The notes under the pieces: generated by a model
What the model was told of the DNA's origin: nothing
Databases searched by the model: none
What the model saw: the letters and a program-made list of their open reading frames with translations, nothing else
Translations under genes and position numbers: made by a program
DNA from: Orobanche coerulescens
Taxonomy: Eukaryota; Streptophyta; Magnoliopsida; Lamiales; Orobanchaceae
NCBI GenBank assembly: GCA_033398695.1
Contig: CM065814.1
Location: 107,758,501-107,822,500 of the forward strand
DNA length: 64,000 nucleotides
Direction: 5' to 3'
In this document: positions 34,086 to 45,350 of the stretch, one piece after another
How positions within the stretch are numbered: the first letter of the stretch is position 1
How the letters are laid out: every line of letters starts with the position of its first letter

Positions 34086-34884
34086 ATATTTAAAATTTGG
34101 AATTTTCTTGTGCAATTAATTTTGCATGGAAAATAAAGTTTCTAAATTTAATAATTTTATAGACCAACCGGGAAGAGGTGACTGATACTTGAAGCAGTGG
34201 GAGATTTCGAGCCAGAGATTTTCTTGTTATTCAAAACGAGGAATAAAAGCCATGATAATTGGATATAATTATCCAGTTTTTTTGTTAGTTTTTACTGTTT
34301 AGATGTATGACTTGTATGAATGTATGTGTGATATGTTTCTTGCATGTTAGGACGAGAAAATTAGACACCTTAAGGCTAAAATAACTAAGTGATTAAATTA
34401 ATTTTTTTAAATAAAATCAAATTGGCCTCCATAATTAATTTAAATTGTGAAGTAATTAGCATGCGCATTGACATTAGGGCCTTCGTCCATATCGGATGTG
34501 CTAACAGGTTCACTACTTTTAAATTTCAAGTGATAACAAAAGGTAAATATTAATTTTTATGATAGGACCTCTCCATTTGTAGGACTATTATTTAGATAAT
34601 ATTTTAAGATTGTTAAATTATGGTGTTCACTTAGGTGTATAAATTAAAAAGCTCCCCATCAAAGTCTATGTTAAGGCCAAGAGGAACCAACTACTAATTT
34701 ACCAGTCATAACGTAAGTTGACTATATAGTAAAATTAAAGACGTGAAATTCTACTTGAAAAATGTGTGTAAACATCCACAAGATCGTGGCTTGCATATGT
34801 GGGTTTTTCAAGGTATTGGTTGCTAGCATATATATTATGTTTTTGAGGTTTTCACAATATATTTTGCTATGCACTATGTGATGA

Positions 34885-35179
34885 ATGTTTTTACTTTTAT
34901 TTCAGACGTCTTTCAATCCACTTGCTGTAATTCTCAAAGAAAACAAATTAGATGGAACTAACTTTGCTGATTGGAAACGTAATCTTAATATTATCATGAC
35001 TGCTGAGGAACACAAGTTTGTTCCAACTGAGGAATGCATATTGGAATCAAATGCGGATTCGACATCTGATGAGGTGAAAGAATACAACAAATGGAAGAAA
35101 TCTGATGAGATGGCTCGCTGTTACATCTTGGATTCTTTAGCAAATGTATTGCAGCATCAGCATCAGAGTATGGGCACGG
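34885..35179 (+). pseudogene. gag: C3 gag, N-terminal part, cut by G1
   Basis: Copia gag (UBN2-type): NPLAVILKENKLDGTNFADW, the usual K-L-x-G-x-N-Y/F-x-x-W start, then EEHKFVPTEE and the KSDEMARCYILDSL helix. The frame runs straight into the G1 LTR after codon GTG/ACG at 35179 and resumes at 44649. Gag forms the particle that carries element RNA. The AUG at 34885 is the first plausible start; the conserved part begins about nine codons later. Confidence 0.85.
35175..35179. repeat. Target-site duplication of G1, left
   Basis: CACGG, repeated at 44649-44653, exactly at both LTR ends. Inside C3 gag. Confidence 0.93.
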
Positions 35180-35516
35180 TGTAATACCCGTTTGTAATTC
35201 AGTAATTATCATTCAGTAATTGTCACTGTCGGATTATTCACTCATTATTAATCACTCATCATTCATGATTCATTCATTGTATTCATCGTTAGCGTATTTT
35301 AGCCGTGTATCAGTTACCGATCGTCATTCATCTCCGTTTGAGAATCGAGACGAGAAGTATTGTCATAATCATCGTGACTGGTAGTCTTTTGTTGGAAGTA
35401 TCACCTATTACATGTTATCGGACTCATTTATATTCATACAAGTATGGTATGTCGGATTATTCAGCGATGTGTGTCGAGTAGACGGAGTTGTCATTTTGTT
35501 GTTGTCCAACAGCGAG

Positions 35517-35906
35517 TTACGGTCGTAACATGCTTGTATTACGGCCGTAACATGCGTTCATTGTTTTCAGGACATGTCGGATGAAGGGTACTTACGGCTG
35601 TAAGGGTTGCGGCATACGGCCGTAAGTTGAGGCAGGTACGGCCGTAAGGCCTGGCCGGTTATGACCGTAAGATCGAGCAGGGGGCCCGGATTAGTTTTCG
35701 ACAAAGGCTTCTTACGCCGGTAAGTTTTGCCGAGTACGGCCGTATGAGCCGAGTTACGCCCGTAAGGCAGGTGCGGTTACGGCCGTAAGTCTGTCGGCAG
35801 AATTTCGACCAAACCAATTTACGCCCGTACGATGTGGCTGGTCACAGCCGTAAGGCTGTTAACTTGGAGAGGTTACGGCCGTAAGTAGGCTGATTTACGG
35901 CCGTAA
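35517..35906 (+). promoter_or_regulatory. G1 promoter lattice of TTACGGCCGTAA palindromes
   Basis: Fourteen sites start at 35517, 35539; 35592, 35614, 35636, 35659; 35712, 35734, 35754, 35777; 35819, 35842; 35873, 35895. Steps are 20-23 within groups and 53, 53, 42 and 31 between groups, all close to whole helical turns. The last site ends 10 bp before the TATA box. The motif is 5 bp + GC + 5 bp, the same format as TAGCG-NN-CGCTA in X, Y and Z, with different bases. Confidence 0.85.
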
Positions 35907-35916
35907 CATTCGGCAG

Positions 35917-35925
35917 TTTATATAG
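35917..35925 (+). promoter_or_regulatory. TATA box of G1 5' LTR
   Basis: TTTATATAG directly after the array; repeated at 43021 in the 3' LTR. Confidence 0.7.
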
Positions 35926-37547
35926 ACTTGGACGGGATTTTTGCACTCATTTCACCCTTATTCACTTGAGTTCCGAGAGAGAAGATTTTGGGAGGGACTT
36001 TCTTCATCACATCACTTGTTAACGAGTGTTCTAAGCATATATCTTGGATTGGGAAGCTTGGATAATCGATTTATCACAGATTCACCGGATCGAAGTGTTT
36101 GGATTTTCGAAGGTAAATTCTTCAACATCTTAGATTTCGATTTTGAGTTGGGATATGATGTTTTGGATGCTATAATCATGTTGTATGATGTGATATACTT
36201 GTGATTACAAATTGTTAAGGATTATCATCGGATTAATTGGGATTATTTGAAGAACACTTTGAATATTGATTTGGATTTGGGGGTTTTCGTTTAGATGTTG
36301 TTGAAATCTCGAATTGGATATTCATTTTAGATTATTGATTGTGTTGAAGATGTTTTGTTGGATCGAAACACTCCTTGGAAATTTGATATCGATATAATTA
36401 AGGATTGGTTGTAAACAATCAAAGATTGGTTACAACGTGTTTGTTATAATGCCCCAATGAACTTGGATTGTTCATATCGACGTTTTGAGTTAGTTATCAT
36501 CGTGCTTGATACGTATTTTGAGCGGATTGTTGGTAATTGTGTTATTCAAGGTTGTTCGAGCGACCGACATCTCGTTTAGGACATTTGTTCGAGGAAGAAC
36601 ATTCTTCACCGGTGTTGTGTAAGTTAATTCTTACTCGGGTAAAAGGATACTCACTCCTTTCGTTGTTGTTCATTCATAAATCATATTCATTCATAGTGTA
36701 ATAATCATATTGAGACTTGTAATAGTCAACTAATCATTCAATTCACGAGGAACGACGGTTCCAATCACTTCAATGAGCTATAATTCATTCGTTATTATCT
36801 CATCTCGGTGAGTCATTCTTGACCTTTGTCGGATTGTTATTCATTAATGTTCATTGGTCACTTTTGTTCTTGTGGACTTCTGGGTTCGTATTGCGTGGCC
36901 GAGTGGGGATGTGTGGATTTTTTATTCGGGCACATGATAGTCATGTGATCGGGTTCACCGACACATTGGACTGTGCACACGGTAACGTACCTCCGTGAGA
37001 CTAATTAGGTACAAGGGCGGGTGTGTCCGGACACTCGTCTTGTGCACGTTCACATAGCATTACGGGCGTACTATGATGCCCCTCTTCAGCTTAATTTCAT
37101 AATTAAGATATATCATGATTGTCTTTATTCAACTCTTGAGGATTGTTGTTCTGTGTAACTGACCCCGTTGGGGATGTTGTTTTCAGGTTATGGCAAGGCT
37201 AAAGCACGGGAAGAGAACATTGACGGCGAGGAGTCCCAGTAATACTAGTAGGGCCCCCAGTCCATTCGGTCATTCACGTTTTTCTTCATTTTATTTCCGC
37301 TGCAGACTTCCGTTTGAATACTCATTTTTATTTAGTGTTGTATATTTTATCTCCACATAAAATATACATGTATTCTGTATTATCTTGGGTGTGTTGTAAT
37401 GAAACTCCTCATCGGAGTAATTGATGATATAATGTGGTCCGGTACTACAATTATAGTATTTAAGTCATTAATGTTCATTCGCCTTGTGGGTCCCAGTCGA
37501 GGGTCCACGACACTGTAATAGTCGCCTAGTTTGGGGTGTTACAGAGT

Positions 37548-37559
37548 TGGTATCGGAGC
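37548..37559 (+). other. G1 primer-binding site
   Basis: TGGTATCGGAGC, one change from the initiator tRNA-Met complement, four bases after the LTR end. The stretch 37560-38042 is an AT-rich leader with no gene. Confidence 0.8.
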
Positions 37560-38042
37560 GTGGTTTTGAATACTACCTTCCGAGTCATGTCTCATTTGAA
37601 ATCATCGTTCATCAGACTAGTATCATTGGACTTTCGCGTCACGTGTGACCTGTGCAAGAGCCAAGCCCCTCAGACCAAAGAACAGTAAGATTTCTGACGC
37701 CATGGTATAATTTTTGGCAATAAGAATCACTCATTTATCATTCAATAAGCAACAATCCTCAATCATCATTTTCATTTTGATCATGTCGATCATGTTAACT
37801 AATTAATCACTCAGTTCATTTCATTACCCAGTTGTTGATCGTAAGGATCGTATCATTAATCTTGTTAACTTGTTCAAGATAATCATTTCAAGAATTTCAT
37901 CAGATAATCATGCCACCTCAGTTGATCATTCATGTAATCACTATGTTAGAGCGCGTATGCTCATTTTGATTATTTCATGACGTAATCATAATGTGATATT
38001 CATACAAGATCTATAATTATCATGTGACTTTCCTACGTCAGT

Positions 38043-38771
38043 ATGGAAATAGCTGTCAGAGGACGCGGGGGAAGAGGCCGTGATGCGGGCCGAAACCCGG
38101 GAGCTCGTGTGAATACATGCGCGAACGCGAGGAGTAATGCTAATTCAACAAGCAGCGACGCTGCCACTCATTCACCCGGATATAATCACTCACTGTTAGG
38201 GAGTCGTACCCGGAACATAGCTCAATCAGAAGGTGTTCGGGTTGATCCACTCACTTTTATGCAGGGCATGATGGCCCAGATGCAATTGCTTAATCATCAT
38301 TGCGCCACTCTGGCTGATTTAATCGAGAAAGGTCTTACTTATGAGCTTACTGCGAAGGAAGTTGCTAAGCATCAACCTTCATCTTCTGGCAAGAAATCGA
38401 AGAAGCGTAATCAGTCCGAAGGCAGGCAGGCAACCTTCAAGAAGCCTCGTGTGGGCTCTACTTTTGCTGAGAGACCTCCTACGGTGCATAGACCCGCAGA
38501 ATCTCAGTCTCGAGCGGCCAGTCCGGCCATCACCTGTTTCAACTGTGGAGCGCCGGGTCATTTCAGCACTAGGTGTTCGAGGCATACTATCACCTGTTTC
38601 AACTGTGGGATTGCCGGGCATAAGGTCTGTTTCTGCCGAAGAGACTCCAAGCATACTCTGGTGGCATCTCAGGCCCCGAAGCAATCAGCGGTTCAGAATC
38701 AGGCCACTCAGTCCGTTCTGTTTAAGACGACGGGAGCAACTACAGGCGGGACTCATACTTATCAGACATGA
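38043..38771 (+). pseudogene. gag: G1 gag lacking the capsid region
   Basis: A 242-codon frame: a glycine/arginine-rich start (RGRGGRGRDAG), an asparagine/serine-rich stretch, the short GVRVDPLTFMQGMMAQMQ helix, then at about residue 95-105 a direct jump to the basic KKSKKRN region, followed by two CCHC zinc knuckles (CFNCGAPGHFSTRC and CFNCGIAGHKVCFC). The Retrotrans_gag capsid domain that G2 gag shows (DARTWW region) is missing, so the particle-forming part is deleted. The stop overlaps the next ATG (ATGA at 38768), with pol in the -1 frame. Confidence 0.85.
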
Positions 38772-39289
38772 GCATCCAGTTCGGGGGCCGGCAAGCCCCG
38801 AATTCACGAGATGAAGAGGAGCGACGATCTGAAGGCCCGGATAATCTCAGGTACACTCGAAATTCTATCTCAACCTGTGTGTACCCTTTTGATACTGGTG
38901 CATCGCATTCATTCATTTCCGAGTCATGTTTGAGTAGACTACATTTGGGTACTGCTACTAGTTGTGAGCCTTATGTCATTGGTCTACCTGGCGGTAGAAG
39001 AATTGTCGGAGATCGTGAGGTTAAGGATTGTCCGATTCAGCTTCATGGCCGTGTTTGGTTAGCAGACCTAATCGTGGTGGATTTACCTAGGGATGATATT
39101 ATCTTGGGCATTGACTGGATGGATCGTCACGATGCCATCATTAGTGTCCGTAAGCATATGGTCACTATCATTTCAGACGATGGAGTCGAATGTGTATTTC
39201 AGGGAGGTAATCCCAGCTGTTCCAGAAGAATTATTAATATGATGGAAGCAGTGAAATTACTCAATCACGGGTGTGTTGGTTATTGGTGA
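38768..39289 (+). pseudogene. pol: G1 protease
   Basis: Aspartic protease with catalytic PFDTGASHSFIS near residue 41-52, the flap region (GLPGGRR) and the ILGIDWMDRHDA motif. It would process Gag-Pol. Starts in the -1 frame relative to gag through an ATGA overlap; whether this is natural or decay is unclear, as relatives usually have one frame. Ends at a stop (39287-39289) just before the RT linker. Confidence 0.88.
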
Positions 39290-39292
39290 TAT

Positions 39293-40101
39293 ATGACCGA
39301 AACCGAGAAATCATCAGTGATGTTGACAGATATTCCTGTAGTGAGAGAATATGCCGACGTATTTCCAGGCAAGTTACCTGGTTTGCCTCCACAGAGAGAT
39401 GTGGAATTCACGATTGAGTTGGATCCTGGTACGTCTCCAATATCGAAGGCACCGTATTGGATGGCCCCGACCGAAATGCAGGAATTAAAGAATCAATTGG
39501 AGTATTTGACCGAGAAAGGTTATATCCGACCGAGTGCGTCCCCATTGGGAGCACCAGTGTTATTTGTCAAGAAGAAGGATGGTTCATTTCGTTTGTGTAT
39601 TGATTATCGGGAATTGAACAGAGGGACAATCAAGAATAAATATCCTCTGCCACGTATTAATGATCTCTTAGATCAACTTCAGGGAGCTTCAGTATTTTCC
39701 AAGATCGACTTAAGATCTGGATATCATCAGTTGCGAATTCGAGAGTCGAATATCGCAAGGACAACATTTCGAACAGCTATGGTCATTATGAGTTTGTGGT
39801 AATGCCGTTTAGGTTAACTAATACACCTGCGGTATTCATGGAATTAATGAATCGAGGTTTCATCGACTATGTGGATCAGTTCGTGGTTGTCTTCATTGAT
39901 GACATTTTGATTTATTCTCGTGACCGGGAGGAGCATGAATTTCACCTTCATCAGGTTCTCGACGTGTTGAGACGAGAGCAACTTTATGGAAAGTTTTCTA
40001 AATGTGAGTTTTGGATGTACGAAGTGACGTTTCACGGACATGTAATTTCATCAGACGGTGTGCGTGTCGACCCTCAGAAGACGGAGGCTATCCGAGATTA
40101 G
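39293..40101 (+). pseudogene. pol: G1 reverse transcriptase
   Basis: Two open pieces (39293-39802 and 39796-40101) with a one-base frameshift between them at about 39790. Motifs: LPPQRDVEF linker, [47 protein letters not shown], and catalytic FIDD (codons 39892-39903). Ends at a TAG in place of a tryptophan-type codon after AIRD. Confidence 0.92.
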
Positions 40102-40167
40102 CTACCTTCGAAGAATGTTAAGGAAATTCGAAGCTTTCTCGGATTAGCCGGTTATTATCGGTGGTTT

Positions 40168-41610
40168 GTGGAAGGATTTTCTAAAATTGCTCAACCCATG
40201 ACGAACCTTCTGCGGAAAGATAAGAAATACATGTGGTCCGATGCTTGTAAGCGAAGTTTTGAGGAACTCAAGAGCCGGTTAATTTCAGCACCTGTCCTTT
40301 CTTTACCGCAAGGGATGGAAGGATTCATGGTGTATAGTGATGCGTCCGGACATGGCCTTGGATGTGTACTAATGCAGAACGGGAAAGTTATTGCCTATGC
40401 TTCACGGCAATTGAGACCTTACGAGGTTAATTATCCAACCCACGACCTAGAGCTAGCGGCCGTGGTATTCGCATTGAAGATTTGGCGTCATTACCTTTAT
40501 GGCGTCACCTGTCAAATTTTCACCAATCACAAGAGTTTGAAGAATATATTTACTCAGAAGGAGTTAAATATGCGACAGGGAAGGTGGTTGGAACTAATCA
40601 AAGATTATGTTATTGAGATCCTGTACCACCCGGGCAAGGCGAACATTGTCGCCGATGCCTTGAGTCGTAAGTCCGTTCATGAGCAAATGCTTGCTCGTTT
40701 AACAGTTCAGAAGGAGCTTCAGCAGGGGTTTCTGAGACCCGAGATCGAGGTTTGGTTACAACGAGTACAAGGGCAACTTTGTACGTTAGAAATTTCAAAG
40801 CCACTTGAGGAGGCGATCAGGGTGAATCAGGGTTCAGACCAATTTTTGTTGCGCATTCGAGGTGATGTGACTCAGGGGAAAGCCCCTGGATTTATGGTCC
40901 ACGAGGATGGACTTTTGCGATTTAAGAATCGGTTATGCGTACCGGCGAATGAAGAGTTGAAAAACTCAATTTTGAGAGAAGCTCATGCTACCCCTTATTC
41001 CATTCATCCGGGGTCTAGCAAGATGTACAAAGACTTGAAACAAAATTACTGGTGGAATAATATGAAGCGAGAAGTCGCAGAATTTGTTTCGAGATGCCTA
41101 ACCTGTCAGCAAGTCAAGATAGAACATCAGCAACCGGCGGGTATGCTGAAACCGCTCCTTATTCCAGAGTGGAAGTGGGAGGATATTTCAATGGACTTCA
41201 TCACGAGTCTGCCGACGAGTCGTCGTGGCATGAATACAATTTGGGTAAGTAGGGACCGCTTAACTAAGTCAGCTCATTTCCTTGAGATTAAGGATACGTG
41301 GGGTCCCGAGAGACTTGCCCAATTGTTCATCAAAGAGATAGTGAGATTGCACGGAACTCCTAAGAGTATTGTTTCTGATCGTGACGGACGATTCGTGTCA
41401 CATTTTTGGAAATCAGTTTATCGTGCCATGGGAACTCAGCTTAATTTCAGTACAGCTTTTCATCCTCAGTCCTACGGACAATCAGAGAGGACTATTCAGT
41501 CATTGGAGGACATGTTGAAGGCATGCGTCCTTGATTGGAAAGATGATTTGGAAGCCCAACTACCGTTGATCGAGTTCACGTACAATAATAGTTGGCATGT
41601 TTCGATTTAG
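40168..41610 (+). pseudogene. pol: G1 RNase H and integrase core
   Basis: 480 codons open. RNase [47 protein letters not shown] (where relatives have TDHKSLK; the catalytic aspartate is N here), ADALSRK. Integrase: zinc-binding [11 protein letters not shown] and CLTCQQ; DDE core with [18 protein letters not shown] and the glutamate of LEDML. Stops at 41608-41610 (TAG) in the NNSWHVSI region. The D-to-N change in RNase H alone should inactivate it. Confidence 0.92.
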
Positions 41611-42232
41611 TTGCCACCTTACGAGGCCTTGTACAGTCGTTGTTGTCAATCTCCCTTGTGTTGGGATGACTTATCAGAATCAATCGGCACTGAGCCCGAT
41701 ATGCTTAGACGCCTGTGAGAAGATAGCTTTGATTAGGAGTCGTTTGTTGACCGCTCAGAGTCGACAGAAATCATATACAGATAATCGTCGTCGACCATTA
41801 GAGTTCGAGGCAGGTGACCACGTTTTGGTCAAGGTATCCCCGAGTCGAGGTATCTTCCGTTTCGGAAAGCGGGGAAAGTTAAGTCCGAGATTCATTGGAC
41901 CGCTTGAGATTTTGGATCGAGTAGGCAGTCTGGTTTATCGATTGGCTTTACCTCCGACGTTGAGCCGAATTCATAATGTGTTTCACGTCTCTCAATTGCG
42001 GAAGTATGTTGCCGACCCGAGCCACATACTTCAGTTCGACGAAATCGAGATCGCGGATGATCATTCGTATGAGGAGCGTCCTATACGAGTTTTAGAGCGG
42101 CGAATCAAACAGTTGAAGAACAAGACGATTCCTTTGGTTAATATTCAGTGGTCTAGACACAGAGTCGAATAGGCTACTTGGGAAACCGAGGATAGTATGC
42201 GGGAGAGTTATCCCGAGTTGTTTGACCCTTAG
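41597..42232 (+). pseudogene. pol: G1 integrase C-terminal and chromodomain-like tail
   Basis: After one more frameshift: RRRPLEFEAGDHVLVKVSP, the GPLEILDRVGSLVYRLALPP fold, VFHVSQLRKYV, then a tail YEERPIRVLE ... PLVNIQWSRH of chromodomain type, which in chromoviruses directs insertion to heterochromatin. A TAG at about 42170 cuts the tail, whose last residues (PELFDP) end at the natural stop 42230-42232. Confidence 0.9.
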
Positions 42233-42248
42233 TTTCGGGGACGAAACT
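42231..42248 (+). other. Hairpin between G1 pol stop and polypurine tract
   Basis: AGTTTCG, loop GGGA, CGAAACT: perfect 7-bp stem that overlaps the pol stop codon. Confidence 0.65.
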
Positions 42249-42254
42249 CTTTTT

Positions 42255-42269
42255 AGGGGGGGGGGGGTA
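42255..42269 (+). other. G1 polypurine tract
   Basis: A followed by a run of 12 G and TA before the 3' LTR. Primes plus-strand synthesis. Confidence 0.8.
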
Positions 42270-44648
42270 TGTAATACCCGTTTGTAATTCACTAATTATC
42301 ATTCAGTAATTATCATTCACTAATTGTCACTGTCGGATTATTCACTCATTATTAATCACTCATCATTCATGATTCATTCATTGTATTCATCGTTGGTGTA
42401 TTTTAGCCATGTATCAGTTACCGATCGTCATTCATCTCCGTTTGAGAATCGAGAGGAGAAGTATTGTCATAATAATCGTGACTGGTAGTCTTTTGTTGGA
42501 AGTATCACCTATTGCATGTTATTGGACTCATTTATATTCATACAAGTATGGTATGTCGGATCATTCAGCGATGTGTGTCGAGTAGACGGAGTTGTCATTT
42601 CGTTGCTGTCCAACAGCGAGTTACGGTCGTAACATGCTTGCATTACGGCCGTAACATGCGTTCGTTGTTTTCAAGACATGTTGGACGAAGGGTACTTACG
42701 GCCGTAAGGGTTGCGGCATACGGCCGTAAGTTGAGGCAGGTACGGCCGTAAGGCCTGGCCGGTTACGACCGTAAGATCGAGCAGGGTGCCCGGATTAGTT
42801 TTCGATGAAGGCTTCTTATGCCCGTAAGTTTTGCCAAGTACGGCCGTATGAGCCGAGTTATGCCCGTAAGGTAGGTGCGGTTACGGCTGTAAGTCTGTCG
42901 GCAGACTTTCGACGAAATCGAGTTATGCCCGTACGATGTGGCTGGTCACGTCCGTAAGGCCGTTGACTTGGAGAGGTTACGGCCGTAAGTAGGCCGAGTT
43001 ACGGCCGTAACATTCGGCAGTTTATATAGACTTGGACGGGATTTTTGCACTCATTTCACCCTTATTCACTTGAGTTCCGAGAGAGAAGATTTTGGGAGGG
43101 ACTTTCTTCATCACATCACTTGATAAGGAGTGTTCTAAGCATATATCTTGGATTGTGAAGCTTGGATAATCGATTTATCACAGATTCACCGGATCGAAGT
43201 GTTTGGATCTTCGAAGGTAAATTCTTCAACATCTTAGATTTCGATTTTGAGTTGGGATATGATGTTTTGGATGCTATAATCATGTTGTATGAAGTGATAT
43301 ACTTGTGATTACAAATTGTTAAGGATTATCATCGGATTAATTGGGATTATTTGAAGAACACTTTGAATATTGATTTGGATTTGGGGGTTTTCATTTAGAT
43401 GTTGTTGAAATCTCGAATTGGATATTCATTTTAGATTATTGATTGTGTTGAAGATGTTTTGTTGGATCGAAACACTCCTTGGAAGTTTGATATCGATATA
43501 ATTAAGGATTGGTTGTAAACAATCAAAGATTGGTTACAACGTGTTTGTTATAATTCCCCAATGAACTTGGATTGTTCATATCGACGTTTTGAGTTCGTTA
43601 TCATCGTGCTTGATACGTATTTTGAGCGGATTGTTGGTAATTGTGTTATTCAAGGTTGTTCGAGCGACCGACATCTCGTTTAGGACGTTTGTTCGAGGAA
43701 GGACATTCTTCATCGGTGTTGTGTAAGTTAATAATTACTAGGTTAAAAGGATAATCAATCCTTTCGTTGTTGTTCATTCATAAATCATATTCATTCATAG
43801 TGTAATAATCATATTGAGAATTGTAATTGTCAACTAATCATTCAATTCACGAGGAATGACGGTTCCAATCACTTCAATGAGCTATAATTCATTCGTTATT
43901 ATCTCATCTCGGTGGAGTCATTCTTGACCTTTGTCGGATTGTTATTCATTAATGTTCATTAGTCACTTTTGTTCTTGTGGCCTTCTGGGTTCGTATTGCA
44001 TGGCCGGGTGGGGATATGTGGAATTTTTAGTCGGGCACATGATAGTCATGTGATCGGGTTCACCGATACATTGGACTGTGCATACAGTAACGTACCTCCG
44101 TGAAACTAATTAGGTACAAGGGCGGGTGTGTCCGGACACTCCTCTTGTGCACGTGCACATACCATTACGGGCGTACTATGATGCCCCTCTTCAACTTAAT
44201 TTCATAATTAAGATATATCATGATTGTGTTTATTCAACTCTTGAGGATTGTTGTTCTGTGTAACTGACCCCGTTGGGGATGTTGTTTTCAGGTCATGGCA
44301 AGGCTAAAGCACGAGAAGAGAACGTTGACGGCGAGGAGTCCCAGTGATACTAGTAGGGGCCCCAGTCCATTCGGTCATTCATGTTTTTCTTCATTTTATT
44401 TCCGCTGCAGACTTCCGTTTGAATACTTATTTTTATTCAGTGTTGTATATTTTATCTCCACATAAAATATACATGTATTCTGTATTATCTTGGGGGTGTT
44501 GTAATGAAACTCCTCATCGGAGTAATTGATGATATAATGTGGTTCGGTACTACAATTATAGTATTTAAGTCATTAATGTTCATTCGCCTGATGGGTCCCA
44601 GTCGGGGGTGCACGGCACTATAATAGTCGCCTAGTTTGCGGTGTTACA
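42270..44648 (+). mobile_element. G1 3' LTR
   Basis: Same parts as the 5' LTR. It has a 15-bp longer start (an extra AATTATCATTCA-type unit near 42295) and scattered substitutions, many of them C/T or G/A at CpG sites. Confidence 0.93.
42621..43010 (+). promoter_or_regulatory. Palindrome lattice of G1 3' LTR
   Basis: Counterpart of 35517-35906, with the same length (390 bp) and spacing. Several sites differ from the 5' copy by one transition (CG to TG or CA). Confidence 0.83.
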
Positions 44649-44653
44649 CACGG
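44649..44653. repeat. Target-site duplication of G1, right
   Basis: CACGG, second copy of 35175-35179. Confidence 0.93.
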
Positions 44654-45044
44654 CCGCAGAAATGATGAAAAATCTCGGCGAGATATTTGGTCATCAGAAC
44701 CGGCGGCTAGGCAAAATGCTATGTGGGTCTTGATGACGACCCAAATGCATGAAGGAACGCCGATAAGGGACCATGTTCTAAAGATGATTTCTCATCTAAA
44801 CGAACTTGGTATCTTAGGGGCTACTATCGATACGGAAATGCAGGTCGATATCATCATAGGTAGCTTACCTATGAGCTTTGAGCAGTTCAGCCTAAACTAT
44901 AATATGAATCGTAGGGAGTATACCTTGGCAGAATTCCTGACAGAACTTCAAGCTGCGGAAGGTCTCTTCAGGCAAGGGTATAAAGTTATTACGGCAACAG
45001 GTGTTTCGACTTCTAAATCCAAGTGGGGGAAGAAGAAGAAATAA
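44654..45044 (+). pseudogene. gag: C3 gag, C-terminal part
   Basis: Continues the gag frame across the G1 insertion (EMMKNLGEIFGHQ), hits a frameshift near 44700, and goes on as 44721-45044: HEGTPIRDHVLKMISHLNEL, SLPMSFEQF, NYNMNRREYTLAE, ELQAAEGL, then a lysine-rich tail. Typical second half of UBN2-type copia gag. A stop at 45042 separates it from the zinc-knuckle part. Confidence 0.85.
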
Positions 45045-45350
45045 GTTAGCCAGAAGCAAGTGGCAACTCTCAAGGTAAAGAGCAAAGCTCCTCACCCTGA
45101 GGTGAACAAAAAGCCAAAGGAAAAGTGCTACAAGTGCGGTCAGGAAGGACATTTCAAAACAGACTGCTCTGCTCTTAAGAATGGTATGTCTCGTGCACTA
45201 GTAGACAAAATATGTTTAGCAACTTGTTCTTCCACTTCATGTATAGTTGATTCAGGCTCCACTGATCATGTTTGCTTTGACTCTCATGGTTTTCACGCAA
45301 CCGAGCAGCTTAGTATGGGCAAGATCAACATCAACTAAGGAGATTATTCC
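45045..45350 (+). pseudogene. pol: C3 nucleocapsid knuckle and protease
   Basis: CCHC knuckle CYKCGQEGHFKTDC at about 45126, then the protease active site CIVDSGSTDHVC at about 45240. The frame ends at 45338 shortly after, so the protease is cut. Confidence 0.85.

Larger units (their letters stand above)
33568..34884 (+). mobile_element. C3 leader between LTR and gag
   Basis: 1.3 kb of AT-rich non-coding sequence, unusually long for a copia leader. It starts with the primer-binding site (TATCAGAGCCGG at 33569) and contains a GC-rich block at 33893-34085. Confidence 0.7.
35180..37543 (+). mobile_element. G1 5' LTR
   Basis: U3 with palindrome array (35517-35906), TATA box at 35917, long transcribed region, and the conserved end module (37475-37543). 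The last bases GGGGTGTTACA meet the primer-binding site region. Confidence 0.93.
35180..44648 (+). mobile_element. Gypsy element G1 (Tekay-like), nearly complete, 9.47 kb
   Basis: Two LTRs (2364 and 2379 bp) with TGTAATACCC and GGTGTTACA ends, 5-bp target duplication, primer-binding site, gag, protease, RT, RNase H, integrase with chromodomain-like tail, hairpin and polypurine tract, all in order on the plus strand. It is the youngest-looking gypsy here: its LTRs are nearly identical by eye. Gag lacks its capsid part and pol has about three frameshifts and several stops, so it is not autonomous. Confidence 0.94.

Noticed and set aside
38341..38814. 157-codon frame overlapping G1 gag
   Set aside because: Arginine/leucine-rich shadow of the gag frame; the gag frame has the zinc knuckles.
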